This document shows, one piece after another, positions 16,483-25,543 of a stretch of DNA of 64,000 bases (the stretch's first letter is position 1; each line of letters begins with the position of its first letter). The DNA is taken from positions 2,427,581-2,491,580 of the forward strand of contig CAWIOF010000002.1 in the NCBI GenBank assembly GCA_963837715.1, given 5' to 3'. The translations under genes were made by a program, and so were the position numbers. The DNA comes from JANYLB01 sp963837715. GTDB taxonomy: Bacteria; Actinomycetota; Acidimicrobiia; IMCC26256; JANYLB01. The notes under the pieces are model-generated. The model did no database searches. It was not told the origin of the DNA and saw only the letters and a list, made by a program, of their open reading frames with translations.

Positions 16483-18510
16483 GCCGGAACCTCCGCCGCG
16501 ACCGCCGCGACCTGCTCGACCGGCGGTGCGGGCGGCGCGGCCGGTTCGCCACCACCGCCGGCCCGACGACGAACCGGGAGCAGGGCGACGATCGTCCCGA
16601 GCGCCATCACTCCCCCGCCGATCCAGAGCCACAGGACCATCGGGTTGACGGCGACGCCGACGGTCACCCGGTCGGATTCGCTCGGTGACGACACCAACGT
16701 GAGGTACACGTCTTCCTTGATGCCGGTCCGCACCGACGGCGTGCCGATCCCCTGGGAGCTGTTCGGGAACGAGGAGATCGACGGTGCGTAGACGCCGAGG
16801 ACGTCGCCGCCCCGTTCGAGACGGAGGCGGGCCGACTTGGTGACCTTCTGCGCACTGCGGTCGATGTCGGTGCCGAGGAAGGTGACCGTGTACCCCGACA
16901 CCGCGGTCGACTGCCCACGCTCGAGACGGACCTCCCGACGGGTCGAGAAGGTCCCGAACGACGCCAGGGCGATGGCGATGAGCACCACACCGGTGTGCAC
17001 GACGAGCCCGCCGTAGAGGCGCGGGTTCCCCAGGACCATTCGTCGACCCGCGGTGAACCAGCCCTCGTGGTTCGCGCGGCGTCGCGCTCGCAGGGCGACC
17101 CACACGGTGCGCGCGATGTTCGCCGAGCGCGAAGCCGGCCAGGCCGAACGCGAGCACCGGCGCGACGCCGCGTGTGCCGAGGACGAGGGCGACGACCATC
17201 GTCGCGGCGCCGATCCACGCCGGTACCGCGAGCCGGTGGCGGACCACTTCGCCGCTCGCGGCGCGCCACGGGAGCGCGGGCGCCGCGGCCATCAGGAACA
17301 GCAGCGCGAGACCGATGGGGGTGCCCATCGTGTCGAAGTACGGCTCGCCGACCGACACCTGCTGCGACCGCAGTGCCTCGGCGAGCAGGGGGTAGACGGT
17401 GCCGAGCAGCACCACGAACGCGAGTCCGGCGAACAACAGGTTGTTGCCCAGGAAAGCCGCCTCGCGCGAGATCGGCGAGTCGATGCGGCCCGGGGCGCGC
17501 AACCCGTCGGCCCGCCACGCGATGAGGCCGATGCTCGACGCGACCACGATGCCGAGGAACGTGAGCAACCACGGCCCGATGTCGGACTCGCTGAACGCGT
17601 GCACGGAGTTGAGCACGCCGGAGCGGGTGAGGAACGTGCCGAGGATCGTGAGGCTGAACGTCGCCACGACGAGCGACAGGTTCCAGACCCGCAGCATCCC
17701 GCGCCGTTCCTGCACGATCACCGAGTGGATGAACGCGGTACCGGTGAGCCACGGCAGCAGCGACGCGTTCTCGACCGGGTCCCACGCCCAGAACCCGCCC
17801 CAGCCCAGCACCTCGTAGCTCCACCAGGCGCCGAGGATGATGCCCGCGGTGAGGAAGCCCCAGGCGACGAGCGTCGAGCGGCGGGTGTCGGCGAGCCACC
17901 CCTCGCCGAAGCGGCCGGTGATCAGCGCGGCCATGGCGAAGCTGAACGGGATCGTGAACCCGACGTAGCCCAGGTAGAGCATCGGCGGATGGAACGCCAT
18001 CAACGGGTGGTTCTGCAGCAGCGGGTTCGGGCCCTGCCCGTCGAGCGGGATCGTCGACATCACGCGGAACGGGTTCGCGGGGCCCAGCATCAGCGCGAAG
18101 AAGAACAGCGCGACGAGGAGACCGACGATGGTCGCCCACGCCACGAGCGGGTCGGTCGCGCGCCGGCGGAAGTGGTGCACCATCACCGCCAGGTAGCCCG
18201 CGAGCACGAGGCCCCACAGCAGGATGGAACCCTCGAGCGCGGCCCAGAGTCCCGTGACGGTGAAGAGGAACGGCGTACCCCGGGCGTTGTTCTCGGCGAC
18301 GTAGCGCAGGGAGAAGTCGTGGCCGATGAGCGCCCACTCCATGACCACGACCGCGAGGATCGCCGCGGCGAGGAGCGCGTACACGTAGCGGCGCCCGAGA
18401 AGGAGCAGCTTCGGGTCGTTGCGACGCAGGCCGAGTCCGAGCGTCGCCACGCCGAGCAACGAAGCCGCGGTGCCGAGCGCGACGGCCATGACCCCGAGCG
18501 CGGCGGTCAC
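16479..18510 (-). CDS. ccmF: Cytochrome c haem lyase subunit CcmF, frameshifted
   Basis: CcmF is a large multi-helix membrane protein that attaches haem to apocytochrome c. GLWAALEGSILLWGL, the tryptophan-rich GWGGFWAWDPVENASLLPW, and TFLTRSGVLNSVHAFSES are unmistakable. The reading frame breaks near 17,128: the first part ends in FALG and the expected NIARTVWVALRARRR continues in another frame, restored by removing one G. The C-terminal part has an external domain and a final helix. The GTG start overlaps the ccmE stop by 4 bp. Without repair the protein would lose its last third. Confidence 0.9.
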
Positions 18511-19043
18511 GAGTCCTTCGCCTTCACCTTCACCTTGGGCGGCTCGTACTCGTCCCTGATCGTCGTACGATCCGCTGGCGCAGCACTCGCCTTCACCTTC
18601 ACCTTGGGCGGCTCGTACTCGCTGCCGTGCTTGATCAGGATCCGATCTGAGTCGAACACGAGACCCTGACCCCATCGGCCCTCGCACACGACCGGCACCT
18701 TCGGCTTGAAGAGGTCGGGCGGGTCACCGACGTGGTCGACGGTGACCGTCTCCTTGCCGTCGGTGACGTCGAAGCGCACACCACGCGCGGTCTCCTCGAT
18801 CGACCCGGGCACGACCGCACCGGCGAGCCGGAACCGGTGCGTCCCCTCGGTCGATCGGTTGTCGACTGCTTCCGAGACGGTGCGGAAGTAGACGATGTTC
18901 CCCCGGAGTCCGAGGAACAGCAGCGCACCGATCGCGACGACGCAGAGCACCGCGGCCACGATGTAGCGGAGCCGGCGCGGCGCTCGGCGCGACGACGGCG
19001 GTTCCGGTTGCGGGGGTGGAGCAGGAGCTGTCGTGGTGGTCAC
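18507..19043 (-). CDS. ccmE: Haem chaperone CcmE with duplicated tail
   Basis: The 178-residue protein has one N-terminal membrane helix and an OB-fold domain (HRFRLAGAVVPGS, FDVTDGKETVTVDHVGDPPD, VPVVCEGRW). The haem-binding region reads DRILIKHGSEYEPP, with the histidine that binds haem covalently and the nearby tyrosine both kept. The tail is unusual: YEPPKVKVKA occurs twice because of a 34-bp exact duplication. It receives haem from CcmC and hands it to CcmF. Start and stop both overlap neighbours by 4 bp. Confidence 0.92.
   Translation of the reverse strand: MTTTTAPAPPPQPEPPSSRRAPRRLRYIVAAVLCVVAIGALLFLGLRGNIVYFRTVSEAVDNRSTEGTHRFRLAGAVVPGSIEETARGVRFDVTDGKETVTVDHVGDPPDLFKPKVPVVCEGRWGQGLVFDSDRILIKHGSEYEPPKVKVKASAAPADRTTIRDEYEPPKVKVKAKDS
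18519..18621 (-). repeat. 34-bp exact direct repeat in ccmE
   Basis: The same 34 bases occur at 18519-18552 and 18588-18621, 69 bp apart, in the same reading frame. They encode the lysine/valine-rich end of CcmE twice. The spacer encodes SAAPADRTTIRDE, so the unit looks like a recent in-frame duplication. Confidence 0.95.
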
Positions 19044-19159
19044 TGCTGCCCGCCGCTCCTCGACGCGCGACGGGTGCGGACGACGATGCGCGCGTAGTAG
19101 CCCGCCAACACCACCGCGGTGATGCCCCAGCCGGCGACGATGTACCCGACGTCGGTCAC
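19040..19159 (-). CDS. ccmD: CcmD-like small membrane protein
   Basis: The 39-residue protein has one membrane helix (YIVAGWGITAVVLAGYYA) followed by a basic end (RIVVRTRRASR). That is the CcmD pattern of one helix with a positively charged cytoplasmic tail. CcmD helps release haem-loaded CcmE from the CcmABC complex. It lies exactly between ccmC and ccmE with 4-bp GTGA overlaps on both sides, which strongly supports it despite its size. Confidence 0.8.
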   Translation of the reverse strand: MTDVGYIVAGWGITAVVLAGYYARIVVRTRRASRSGGQQ

Positions 19160-19935
19160 GATGACGTCACTCCGGCCGGTTGGGCGTCGGCGATCCGCGC
19201 CGCGATGGCACGGTCGAGCTCTCGGTCGTCGAGATCGTCTTCGAGCGCAGCGAGGCGGTACCGGCGGTCGAGCAGGAAGACGTAGAGGAGGGTGAACGCC
19301 AACACGCTGAGCCAGAGGGTCCAGGCCATCACGCCGTGGATCTCCGCGCTGAGGCGCGGGTTGAACACCGTGGCCTGCTGGTGCAGCGTCCGCCACCACT
19401 CGACGGAGAAGTGGACGATCGGCACGTCGATGAACGCGATCAGCGCCGCGATCGCGTTCCGCTTGGCGCCCACGATCGGATCGCCGGCGGTGCGCCGCAG
19501 CGCGAGGTAGCCGAGATAGAGGAAGAAGAGGACCGCGGTCGTGACCAACCGTGCGTCCCACGCCCACCAGACACCCCAGACCGCCCGCCCCCAGAGCGAG
19601 CCGAGCACGAGGGTGAGGCCGGTGAAGATCACACCCAGCTCGGCCGACACCCCGGCGAGCCGGTCCCAGATCCGGGCCCGGGTCCGGGGCCAGAGGTACA
19701 GCGCCGACGCGACCGCGGTCACGAAGAACGCGAGGTACGCCAACCAGGCCGTGGGCACGTGGAGGTACATGAGCCGTTGCGCGTCGCCCTGCACCTCGTC
19801 GGGCGGGGCTCCCCAGAGCCCGAACAGCCCGAGGAGCACCAGCGTGACGAGTGCGGCCCACCCGATCCCCATCGAGACCCGGGGACCGAGCAGCCTCGTC
19901 TCCCGAGCGTCGTGATCCCGGGAACCCTGACTCAT
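19156..19935 (-). CDS. ccmC: Haem handling protein CcmC
   Basis: The 259-residue protein has six predicted membrane helices. The tryptophan-rich haem-handling motif is WGRAVWGVWWAWDARL, with flanking histidines in LMYLHVPTAW and IDVPIVHFSVEWWRTLHQ. CcmC loads haem onto CcmE. The ATG has AGGAG 8 bases upstream; the reading frame stays open for 67 more codons upstream, but these have no homology and would run into ccmB. Confidence 0.93.
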   Translation of the reverse strand: MSQGSRDHDARETRLLGPRVSMGIGWAALVTLVLLGLFGLWGAPPDEVQGDAQRLMYLHVPTAWLAYLAFFVTAVASALYLWPRTRARIWDRLAGVSAELGVIFTGLTLVLGSLWGRAVWGVWWAWDARLVTTAVLFFLYLGYLALRRTAGDPIVGAKRNAIAALIAFIDVPIVHFSVEWWRTLHQQATVFNPRLSAEIHGVMAWTLWLSVLAFTLLYVFLLDRRYRLAALEDDLDDRELDRAIAARIADAQPAGVTSS

Positions 19936-20029
19936 GCTTCCCACTCCTGTCGCCTGCGGCGACGGGCCGTTCGGGCCCCGCCTCGGATACGTGGGTACAA
20001 CGAGGACCCCGTGTCCGTCAGTCCTCGAC

Positions 20030-20704
20030 TCATGAGTCCTCCCACAGCGGCCCGAAGGCGAGCACACCGACCGACACGTACAGCACCGCGAACGCCCCGA
20101 GCAGGGCGATCCACGGCCACGCCTCGGCCGGCTCACCGCCGAGGCCCGACTCGAAGGCCCGGGTCGCCCCGAGCATCACCGGCGTGATGACCGGCAACAA
20201 CAGCAACGGCAGCAACGTCTCGCGGGTGCGGACACCGGCTGCCAGTACACCGAAGAGGGTACCGGTGGCCGCCAGTCCGGCGGTCGCGGCCACCCCGGCG
20301 GCCACGAGTACCACCACCGAGGTCACGTCGACGCCGTAGAGCACCGCCACCCCGATGCCGAGCACGACCTCGAGGAGGAGCAGTTGCGCGCCTACGGCGA
20401 TCGTCTTGCCGAGGAACACCGCGGCCCCGTCGATGCCCGAGAGGCGGAGTCCGTCGCGGGCGCCGTTCTGCTGCTCGATGGCGAACGACCGGCCGATGGC
20501 GAGGAGCGCCGCGAGGAGCACGGCGACCCAGAAGAGGCCAGGCGCGACCGACGCGAGACGACCCCGGTCGGGATCGAGCGCGAACGCGAACAGCAAGAGG
20601 ACGATCCCGCCGAACGGCAGCACCTGGGCCAACGTGACGCGCGAGCGCGCCTCGATCCGGAGATCCTTGCCGGCCACCAGCCGGACCTCGCCCGCGAGGC
20701 TCAC
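20030..20704 (-). CDS. ccmB: Haem exporter membrane subunit CcmB
   Basis: The 224-residue protein has six hydrophobic segments and family motifs VAGKDLRIEARSR near the start and LLPLLLLPVITPVMLGA late. It forms the CcmAB ABC-type complex that drives release of haem-CcmE. It overlaps ccmA by 4 bp (GTGA). A 94-bp gap separates it from ccmC. Confidence 0.92.
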   Translation of the reverse strand: MSLAGEVRLVAGKDLRIEARSRVTLAQVLPFGGIVLLLFAFALDPDRGRLASVAPGLFWVAVLLAALLAIGRSFAIEQQNGARDGLRLSGIDGAAVFLGKTIAVGAQLLLLEVVLGIGVAVLYGVDVTSVVVLVAAGVAATAGLAATGTLFGVLAAGVRTRETLLPLLLLPVITPVMLGATRAFESGLGGEPAEAWPWIALLGAFAVLYVSVGVLAFGPLWEDS

Positions 20705-21417
20705 GGTGCCGACTCCACGACCGCGGCGGGAGGCTCGGCGGGATCCACCTCGGCGGGAGACTCGGCGGCTTCCGGCGGGAGCAGGCCCGATGCCCGGCCG
20801 CCGACCACCACGACCTCACGGGTGGCGAGGGGCCGGGTCAGGTCGAGCTCGTGCGACGCGAGCACGACGGTCCGCCCTTCGTCGGGCGCGCCGGCCAGGA
20901 TCTCCGCGAGGAGGGTCCGGCCTTCCGCGTCGAGGCCGGCGTGCGGCTCGTCGAGGAGGAGCAGCTTCGGGTCCCGAGCGAGCGCGACGGCCAACGCGAG
21001 GCGCCGGCGCTGCCCGGCCGAGAGCCGCCCGTGGGCGACGTCGGCCTGGCCGGTGAGTCCGAGCCGTTCGAGGGCGGCGTCACCCGACTCGGCGCCCTGC
21101 CCCGAAGCCCGGGCCGAGAAGCGCAGGTTCTCCCGGGTGGTGAGGTCGTCGTAGCAGGAGGTGTCGTGGCCGACGAGCGCGAGGTCGCGACGATGGGCGC
21201 GACGGTCGACGGTGAGATCGTGACCGAACACCTCGGCTTCACCGCGGTGCGCCGGCAGCAGACCGGCGAGCACACGGAGCAGCGTCGACTTCCCCGCTCC
21301 GTTGGGTCCGGTCAGCAACACGATCTCACCGCTCACCACGTCGAGATCGACGCCGGCGAGGGCGGGAAAGCGGCCGAGCAGACACACGACGGAGCGCAGA
21401 CGGACGAGGGGAACCAC
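20701..21417 (-). CDS. ccmA: Haem exporter ATP-binding protein CcmA
   Basis: The 238-residue ATPase has Walker A (TGPNGAGKST), signature LSAGQRRRLALAVALA, Walker B (LLLLDEPHAGLD) and an H-loop (VLASHELD). The Q-loop position reads LVGHDTSCYDDLT, with H in place of the usual Q. It provides ATPase activity for CcmB. GGAGG lies 11 bases before the chosen GTG; a longer frame to 21498 lacks homology. It is the first gene of the ccm operon, divergent from the sortase gene. Confidence 0.9.
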   Translation of the reverse strand: MVPLVRLRSVVCLLGRFPALAGVDLDVVSGEIVLLTGPNGAGKSTLLRVLAGLLPAHRGEAEVFGHDLTVDRRAHRRDLALVGHDTSCYDDLTTRENLRFSARASGQGAESGDAALERLGLTGQADVAHGRLSAGQRRRLALAVALARDPKLLLLDEPHAGLDAEGRTLLAEILAGAPDEGRTVVLASHELDLTRPLATREVVVVGGRASGLLPPEAAESPAEVDPAEPPAAVVESAP

Positions 21418-21569
21418 AGCCCAACAGGCCTCCGAGACCCCGCGGACCGGGGTCTTCGCAACGCCCGAGTGTACGGACGGATCCCCCCTCGGAGCCAACC
21501 GGCGCGTCCACCGCGAACCGACCCCGAGTGACCATCGATCCGACTCGGCACCCCGTACGCTGAGCCCTC

Positions 21570-22490
21570 GTGCGTAGAGCAGTCGGTGCCTTCGGAAGAA
21601 TCCTGGTCACCGTCGGCGTCCTCATTCTGCTCTTCGTCGGATACCAGCTCTGGGGGACCGGGCTCTACACCGCCCGGGAGCAGTCCCGGTTGAAGGATCG
21701 GTTCGCCGAGCAGCTCGAACGGGCCTCGTCGTCGACGACGGAGCCCGGCCCGACGACGACCACCACTCCGCCACCGCCCCCGCCCACCGGTGAGGCCGTC
21801 GCCGTGATCCGGATCCCGAAGGTCGGGATCGACAGCGCCGTCGTGCAGGGCGTCGGCGTCGAGGATCTGCGCAAGGGCCCCGGCCACTATCCCGAGACCC
21901 CTCTCCCCGGCCAACTCGGGAACGCGGCCATCGCCGGGCACCGCACCACCTACGGCCAGCCGTTCAACCGCCTCGACGAGCTGAGCCCGGGCGACGAGAT
22001 CGAGGTGACGACCCTCGCCGGTTCGTACCGCTACGTCGTCGATCCCCAGACCGACGCCGACGGGAACGTCAGCGGCCACATCGTGGTGCAGCCGGACCAG
22101 GTGGAGGTGCTCCAGCCGACCCCGAACCCCACGCTGCCGGGCACCGACTTCGCGACGCTCACGCTCACCACCTGCAACCCGAAGTTCTCCGCCGCGGAAC
22201 GCCTCGTGGTGAAGGCCAGTTGGAAGCCGGCCACCGACGCGAGTCCCCAGCCGTCGGCCCCCTCGAAACAGCCGGTTGCCGTGAGCAACCTCGGTCTGTC
22301 GGGGGAGGGCAGCTCGATCCTCCCCCTCGTCTGGTGGGGCTTCATCGTCGCCGCGGTCGGCGGGTTCTGGTGGTGGTTGTTCCACCGGTACCGTCGCTGG
22401 ACGACCTGGTTCGTCGGCGTGGTGCCGTTCCTCGTCGTGCTCTTCTTCTTCTACGCGAACCTCGAGCGCGTCCTCCCGTCGAACTACTGA
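21570..22490 (+). CDS. Class E sortase
   Basis: The 306-residue protein has an N-terminal membrane helix, a T/P-rich linker, and a sortase domain with catalytic histidine in IAGHRTTYGQPF, cysteine in LTLTTCNPKF and arginine in AAERLVV. Two more helices follow near the C terminus, giving a multi-pass topology that is less common among sortases. It should anchor surface proteins by transpeptidation. No substrate with an LPxTG/LAxTG-type signal was noticed in this window. Confidence 0.9.
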   Translation: MRRAVGAFGRILVTVGVLILLFVGYQLWGTGLYTAREQSRLKDRFAEQLERASSSTTEPGPTTTTTPPPPPPTGEAVAVIRIPKVGIDSAVVQGVGVEDLRKGPGHYPETPLPGQLGNAAIAGHRTTYGQPFNRLDELSPGDEIEVTTLAGSYRYVVDPQTDADGNVSGHIVVQPDQVEVLQPTPNPTLPGTDFATLTLTTCNPKFSAAERLVVKASWKPATDASPQPSAPSKQPVAVSNLGLSGEGSSILPLVWWGFIVAAVGGFWWWLFHRYRRWTTWFVGVVPFLVVLFFFYANLERVLPSNY

Positions 22491-22568
22491 GCGCCGCGGT
22501 CCGCCGACGGTGAACACTGTAAAGTCGACGGAGTGGTGTGAGGCCCGTCAAGCAAGCAGGAGTCGATC

Positions 22569-23939
22569 ATGGACACAGCGCTCGAGCACTACCTGACCGG
22601 CGCGTACGCCCCGGTCACCGACGAGCGCGACGACGCCGACCTGGCGGTGCGGGGCGCGCTGCCCCCCAACCTGGCCGGTCGGTTCCTGCGCAACGGACCC
22701 AACCCGATGTTCACGCCGAAGGGCCGCTACCACCTCTTCGACGGCGACGGCATGCTCCACGGCGTGACCCTGGCCGAGGGTCGCGCGTCATACCGCAACC
22801 GTTGGATCCGCAACCGCGCACTCGACGTCGAGATCGCTGCAGGTCATTCGCTCTACGGCGGAATGGCGAACGCCGACTTCCCCGACCGCGAGATCGTCGG
22901 CGACGCCGGACCGATGAAGAACGTGGCCAACACCCACGTCGTCCGCCACGCCGGTCGCATCCTCTGCCTCTGGGAGGCCGGCCTCCCCACCCTCGTCGGG
23001 CCCGACCTCGACACGATCGGGCCGTGGGACTTCGACGGTCGCCTCGACGGCGCGATGACCGCGCATCCCAAGATCGACCCGGTCACGGGCGAGATGCTGT
23101 TCTTCGGGTACTCGGCGCTCCCGCCGTACCTCCGGTTCCACGTCGCCGACGCATCGGGTGCGCTGGTGCGGTCCGTCGAGATCGACCTCCCCGCACCGGT
23201 GATGATCCACGACTTCGTCACCACCGCGGAGCACGTGATCTTCTTCGACGCCCCCGCGGTCTTCGACTTCGCGGGGTTCGCCGCGGGCGGACCGATGCTC
23301 GCGTGGAAGCCCGAGCTCGGCACGCGCATCGGCGTGATGGCGCGCGACAGCGACGGAACCGACGTCCGCTGGTTCGACATCGCCACCTGTTACGTCTTCC
23401 ACTTCATGAACGCGTGGAGCGAAGGATCGACGATCACGATCGACGCCGCCCGGCTCGCCCGGATGGACATCGGCCTCGACTCCGACGACAGCATCCCGCC
23501 CGACCCCGACGGCCACCTGACCCGTTTCACCGTCGACCTCGATTCGGGTCGGGCGTCGGCCGAGCGGATCGGCCGGCTTCCCGGCGACTTCCCCCGCATC
23601 GACGAGCGCCGGACCGGCCTCCGGAACCGGTTCGGCTACACCGCGACCTTCTCGGATCGCGAGTCCGGCAGCGGCCTCTTCGACGCGGTCACCAAGTACG
23701 ACTTCGTCGAGGGCACCGAGACGATCCGGCGCTTCCCCGGGCGCGTCTCCGGCGAGCCGGTGTTCGCGGCCGATCCCGACGGCACCGCCGAGGACGACGG
23801 TTGGATCCTCACCTACGTGGGCGACGACGTGTCGTCGACGCTCGCGGTGCTCGACGCCCACGACCTCCGGATCGTGGCCGAGGTCGAGATGGCCCGACGG
23901 GTCCCGTTCGGCTTCCACGGGAGCTGGCTCCCGGCCTGA
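22569..23939 (+). CDS. Carotenoid cleavage oxygenase family protein
   Basis: The 456-residue protein belongs to the RPE65/carotenoid oxygenase family. GRFLRNGPNPMF is a conserved opening motif, and the four iron-ligand histidines are visible in MTAHPKIDPVTGEM, MIHDFV, YVFHFMNAW and FHGSWLP. It would oxidatively cleave a carotenoid or a related stilbene/lignin-type double bond. The ATG has AGGAG upstream. Its stop codon lies inside the first unit of a 25-bp tandem repeat. Confidence 0.9.
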   Translation: MDTALEHYLTGAYAPVTDERDDADLAVRGALPPNLAGRFLRNGPNPMFTPKGRYHLFDGDGMLHGVTLAEGRASYRNRWIRNRALDVEIAAGHSLYGGMANADFPDREIVGDAGPMKNVANTHVVRHAGRILCLWEAGLPTLVGPDLDTIGPWDFDGRLDGAMTAHPKIDPVTGEMLFFGYSALPPYLRFHVADASGALVRSVEIDLPAPVMIHDFVTTAEHVIFFDAPAVFDFAGFAAGGPMLAWKPELGTRIGVMARDSDGTDVRWFDIATCYVFHFMNAWSEGSTITIDAARLARMDIGLDSDDSIPPDPDGHLTRFTVDLDSGRASAERIGRLPGDFPRIDERRTGLRNRFGYTATFSDRESGSGLFDAVTKYDFVEGTETIRRFPGRVSGEPVFAADPDGTAEDDGWILTYVGDDVSSTLAVLDAHDLRIVAEVEMARRVPFGFHGSWLPA

Positions 23940-24003
23940 GCGCCCGAGCGGGGATCCGGCCTGAGCGCCCGAGCGGGGATCCGGCCTGAGCACCCGAGCC
24001 GGG
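23931..24003. repeat. 25-bp tandem repeat, about three copies
   Basis: Two identical 25-bp units (23931-23955, 23956-23980) and a third slightly diverged one follow each other at the end of the carotenoid oxygenase gene. Each unit contains the TGA stop context CCGGCCTGAG. The CCCGAGCCGGG end could form a small hairpin. The repeat separates two convergent genes. Confidence 0.9.
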
Positions 24004-24007
24004 TCGG

Positions 24008-24793
24008 TCAGTGACCCTCGAACCGGGGACCGCGCTTCTCCGCGAACGCGGCGAGGCCCTCCTGCAGATCGTCGCTGGCGAAGTTCCGGACCTCGAGCGC
24101 GGTGATCTCCGCGAGCGCGTCGGCCGGGAACGGCGCCGCTTCGCCGACGAGGTTCAACGCCCGCTTGTGACCCTGGACGGTGAGCGGCGCGAGTGCAGCC
24201 AGCTCGTCGGCGAGCTCGAGGCCGGCGGTACGGGCGTCGGAGGCGACGCGGTGCACCAATCCGACCCGTTCGGCTTCCTCGCAGTCGACCGCCCGACCGG
24301 TGAGCAGCAGATCGCGGGCGACGCCATGGCCGACGAGCAGCGCGAGCCGTCGGATGTTCACCGCGCTGAGGAGCACACCGAGGCGTGCCGCGGGGATGCC
24401 CAGCCTCGCTCCGGGCGCGACGACTCGCAGGTCGCACGCGACTGCGAGCTGCATCCCGGCGCCCAGCGCCGCACCGTTCACCGCCGCGATGACGGGCGCC
24501 GGGTGGTCGACGATCGCGTCGAGCATCAGTTCGAACGCGGGCCGGAACGTGTCGCCACCGCCGTGCTCGAGTCCGCCGCTTGCCGCACCCGTGTCGGCGG
24601 CCCGCCGGGCGAGGTCGGCGCCGGCGCAGAACGCAGTCCCCTCGCCCGTGACCACCAGTGCCCGCAGGTGCCGGGAACCTTCGAGGCGCGCCCGGAGGTC
24701 GTCGCAGAGCTCGGCGCTGAGCGCGTTGCGACGCTCGGGTCGGTCGATCGTCGCGAGTCCGACGAACGGCGCCGGTTCCTCCCAGCGGATCAC
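24008..24793 (-). CDS. Enoyl-CoA hydratase/isomerase family protein
   Basis: The 261-residue protein is a crotonase-fold enzyme. TIDRPERRNALS, FCAGADLARRA and VNGAALGAGMQLAVACDL give the substrate-binding and oxyanion-hole regions. The usual catalytic glutamate around PAARLGV is replaced by hydrophobic residues, so it may be an isomerase or a different crotonase rather than a true hydratase. It lies 16 bp downstream of the small biotin carrier gene and is probably co-transcribed with it. Confidence 0.85.
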   Translation of the reverse strand: MIRWEEPAPFVGLATIDRPERRNALSAELCDDLRARLEGSRHLRALVVTGEGTAFCAGADLARRAADTGAASGGLEHGGGDTFRPAFELMLDAIVDHPAPVIAAVNGAALGAGMQLAVACDLRVVAPGARLGIPAARLGVLLSAVNIRRLALLVGHGVARDLLLTGRAVDCEEAERVGLVHRVASDARTAGLELADELAALAPLTVQGHKRALNLVGEAAPFPADALAEITALEVRNFASDDLQEGLAAFAEKRGPRFEGH

Positions 24794-24809
24794 GACCGGG
24801 TCCCGGAGC

Positions 24810-25028
24810 TCAGGACTCGTCGATGATCGCGATGAGGTCGCCCTCCTGGATCACCTGGCCCGGCTCGACGTGCAGCTCGCGCACCACGCCCGGGGTCTCG
24901 GTGACCACCGGGATCTCCATCTTCATCGACTCGAGGATGCAGATCTCGTCGCCCTCGGCGATCATCTGCCCTTCCTCGGCGACCACCTGCCACACGTTCG
25001 CCGCGATCTCCGCCCGAATCTCAGCCAT
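24810..25028 (-). CDS. Small biotin/lipoyl carrier protein
   Basis: The 72-residue protein is a lone biotinyl domain with attachment lysine in ESMKMEIPV. It closely resembles the short mycobacterial-type biotin carrier proteins. It may serve an acyl-CoA carboxylase; a beta-subunit gene lies at 26969-28547, but no biotin carboxylase is in the window. It is followed by a crotonase gene. Confidence 0.88.
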   Translation of the reverse strand: MAEIRAEIAANVWQVVAEEGQMIAEGDEICILESMKMEIPVVTETPGVVRELHVEPGQVIQEGDLIAIIDES

Positions 25029-25060
25029 CTCGTGACGTTATCCGGCGCGAGACTCGGGCC

Positions 25061-25543
25061 GTGGAGGCCCGGGCAGCGAAGGCGGACGACGCCGACGAGA
25101 TGATTCGGCTGGCGTCCGTCATGTTCGAGTCGATCGGCCTCGACGCGTCGGATCCGGAGTGGGGCGATGCGGCCACGATCGTGCTCGTCGACGGGATCCG
25201 GCGCGGACACGTGGGAGCGTTCGTGGTCGACGACCCGATCCGACCCGCTCGGCTCGCCGCCAGCGGGGCGGTGGTCGTCGAGCAACGGCTGCCGACCCCC
25301 CATGGACCCGACGGCCGCATCGGCTACGTCCAATGGGTCTGCACCGATCCCGGGTTTCGCCGACAGGGCCTCGGCCGCGCGGTCATGGACGCGATCATCG
25401 GGTGGACGCGTGACCAGGGAATCGCCCGGGTCGAGCTCCACACGTCGCCCGATGGCCGCGCCATGTACGAGGACCTCGGGTTCCGGCCGACGGCACCGTC
25501 GTACCGCCTCCGCCAGTCGGTCCCCCTACGCTCCGAGCCGTGA
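25061..25543 (+). CDS. GNAT family N-acetyltransferase
   Basis: The 160-residue protein has the GNAT motif A QWVCTDPGFRRQGLGRAVM, whose RRQGLG binds the acetyl-CoA pyrophosphate, and a C-terminal MYEDLGFRPTAPSYRL. The acceptor is unknown. Its stop overlaps the next gene start by 4 bp (GTGA), tying it to the class III aminotransferase. Confidence 0.85.
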   Translation: MEARAAKADDADEMIRLASVMFESIGLDASDPEWGDAATIVLVDGIRRGHVGAFVVDDPIRPARLAASGAVVVEQRLPTPHGPDGRIGYVQWVCTDPGFRRQGLGRAVMDAIIGWTRDQGIARVELHTSPDGRAMYEDLGFRPTAPSYRLRQSVPLRSEP

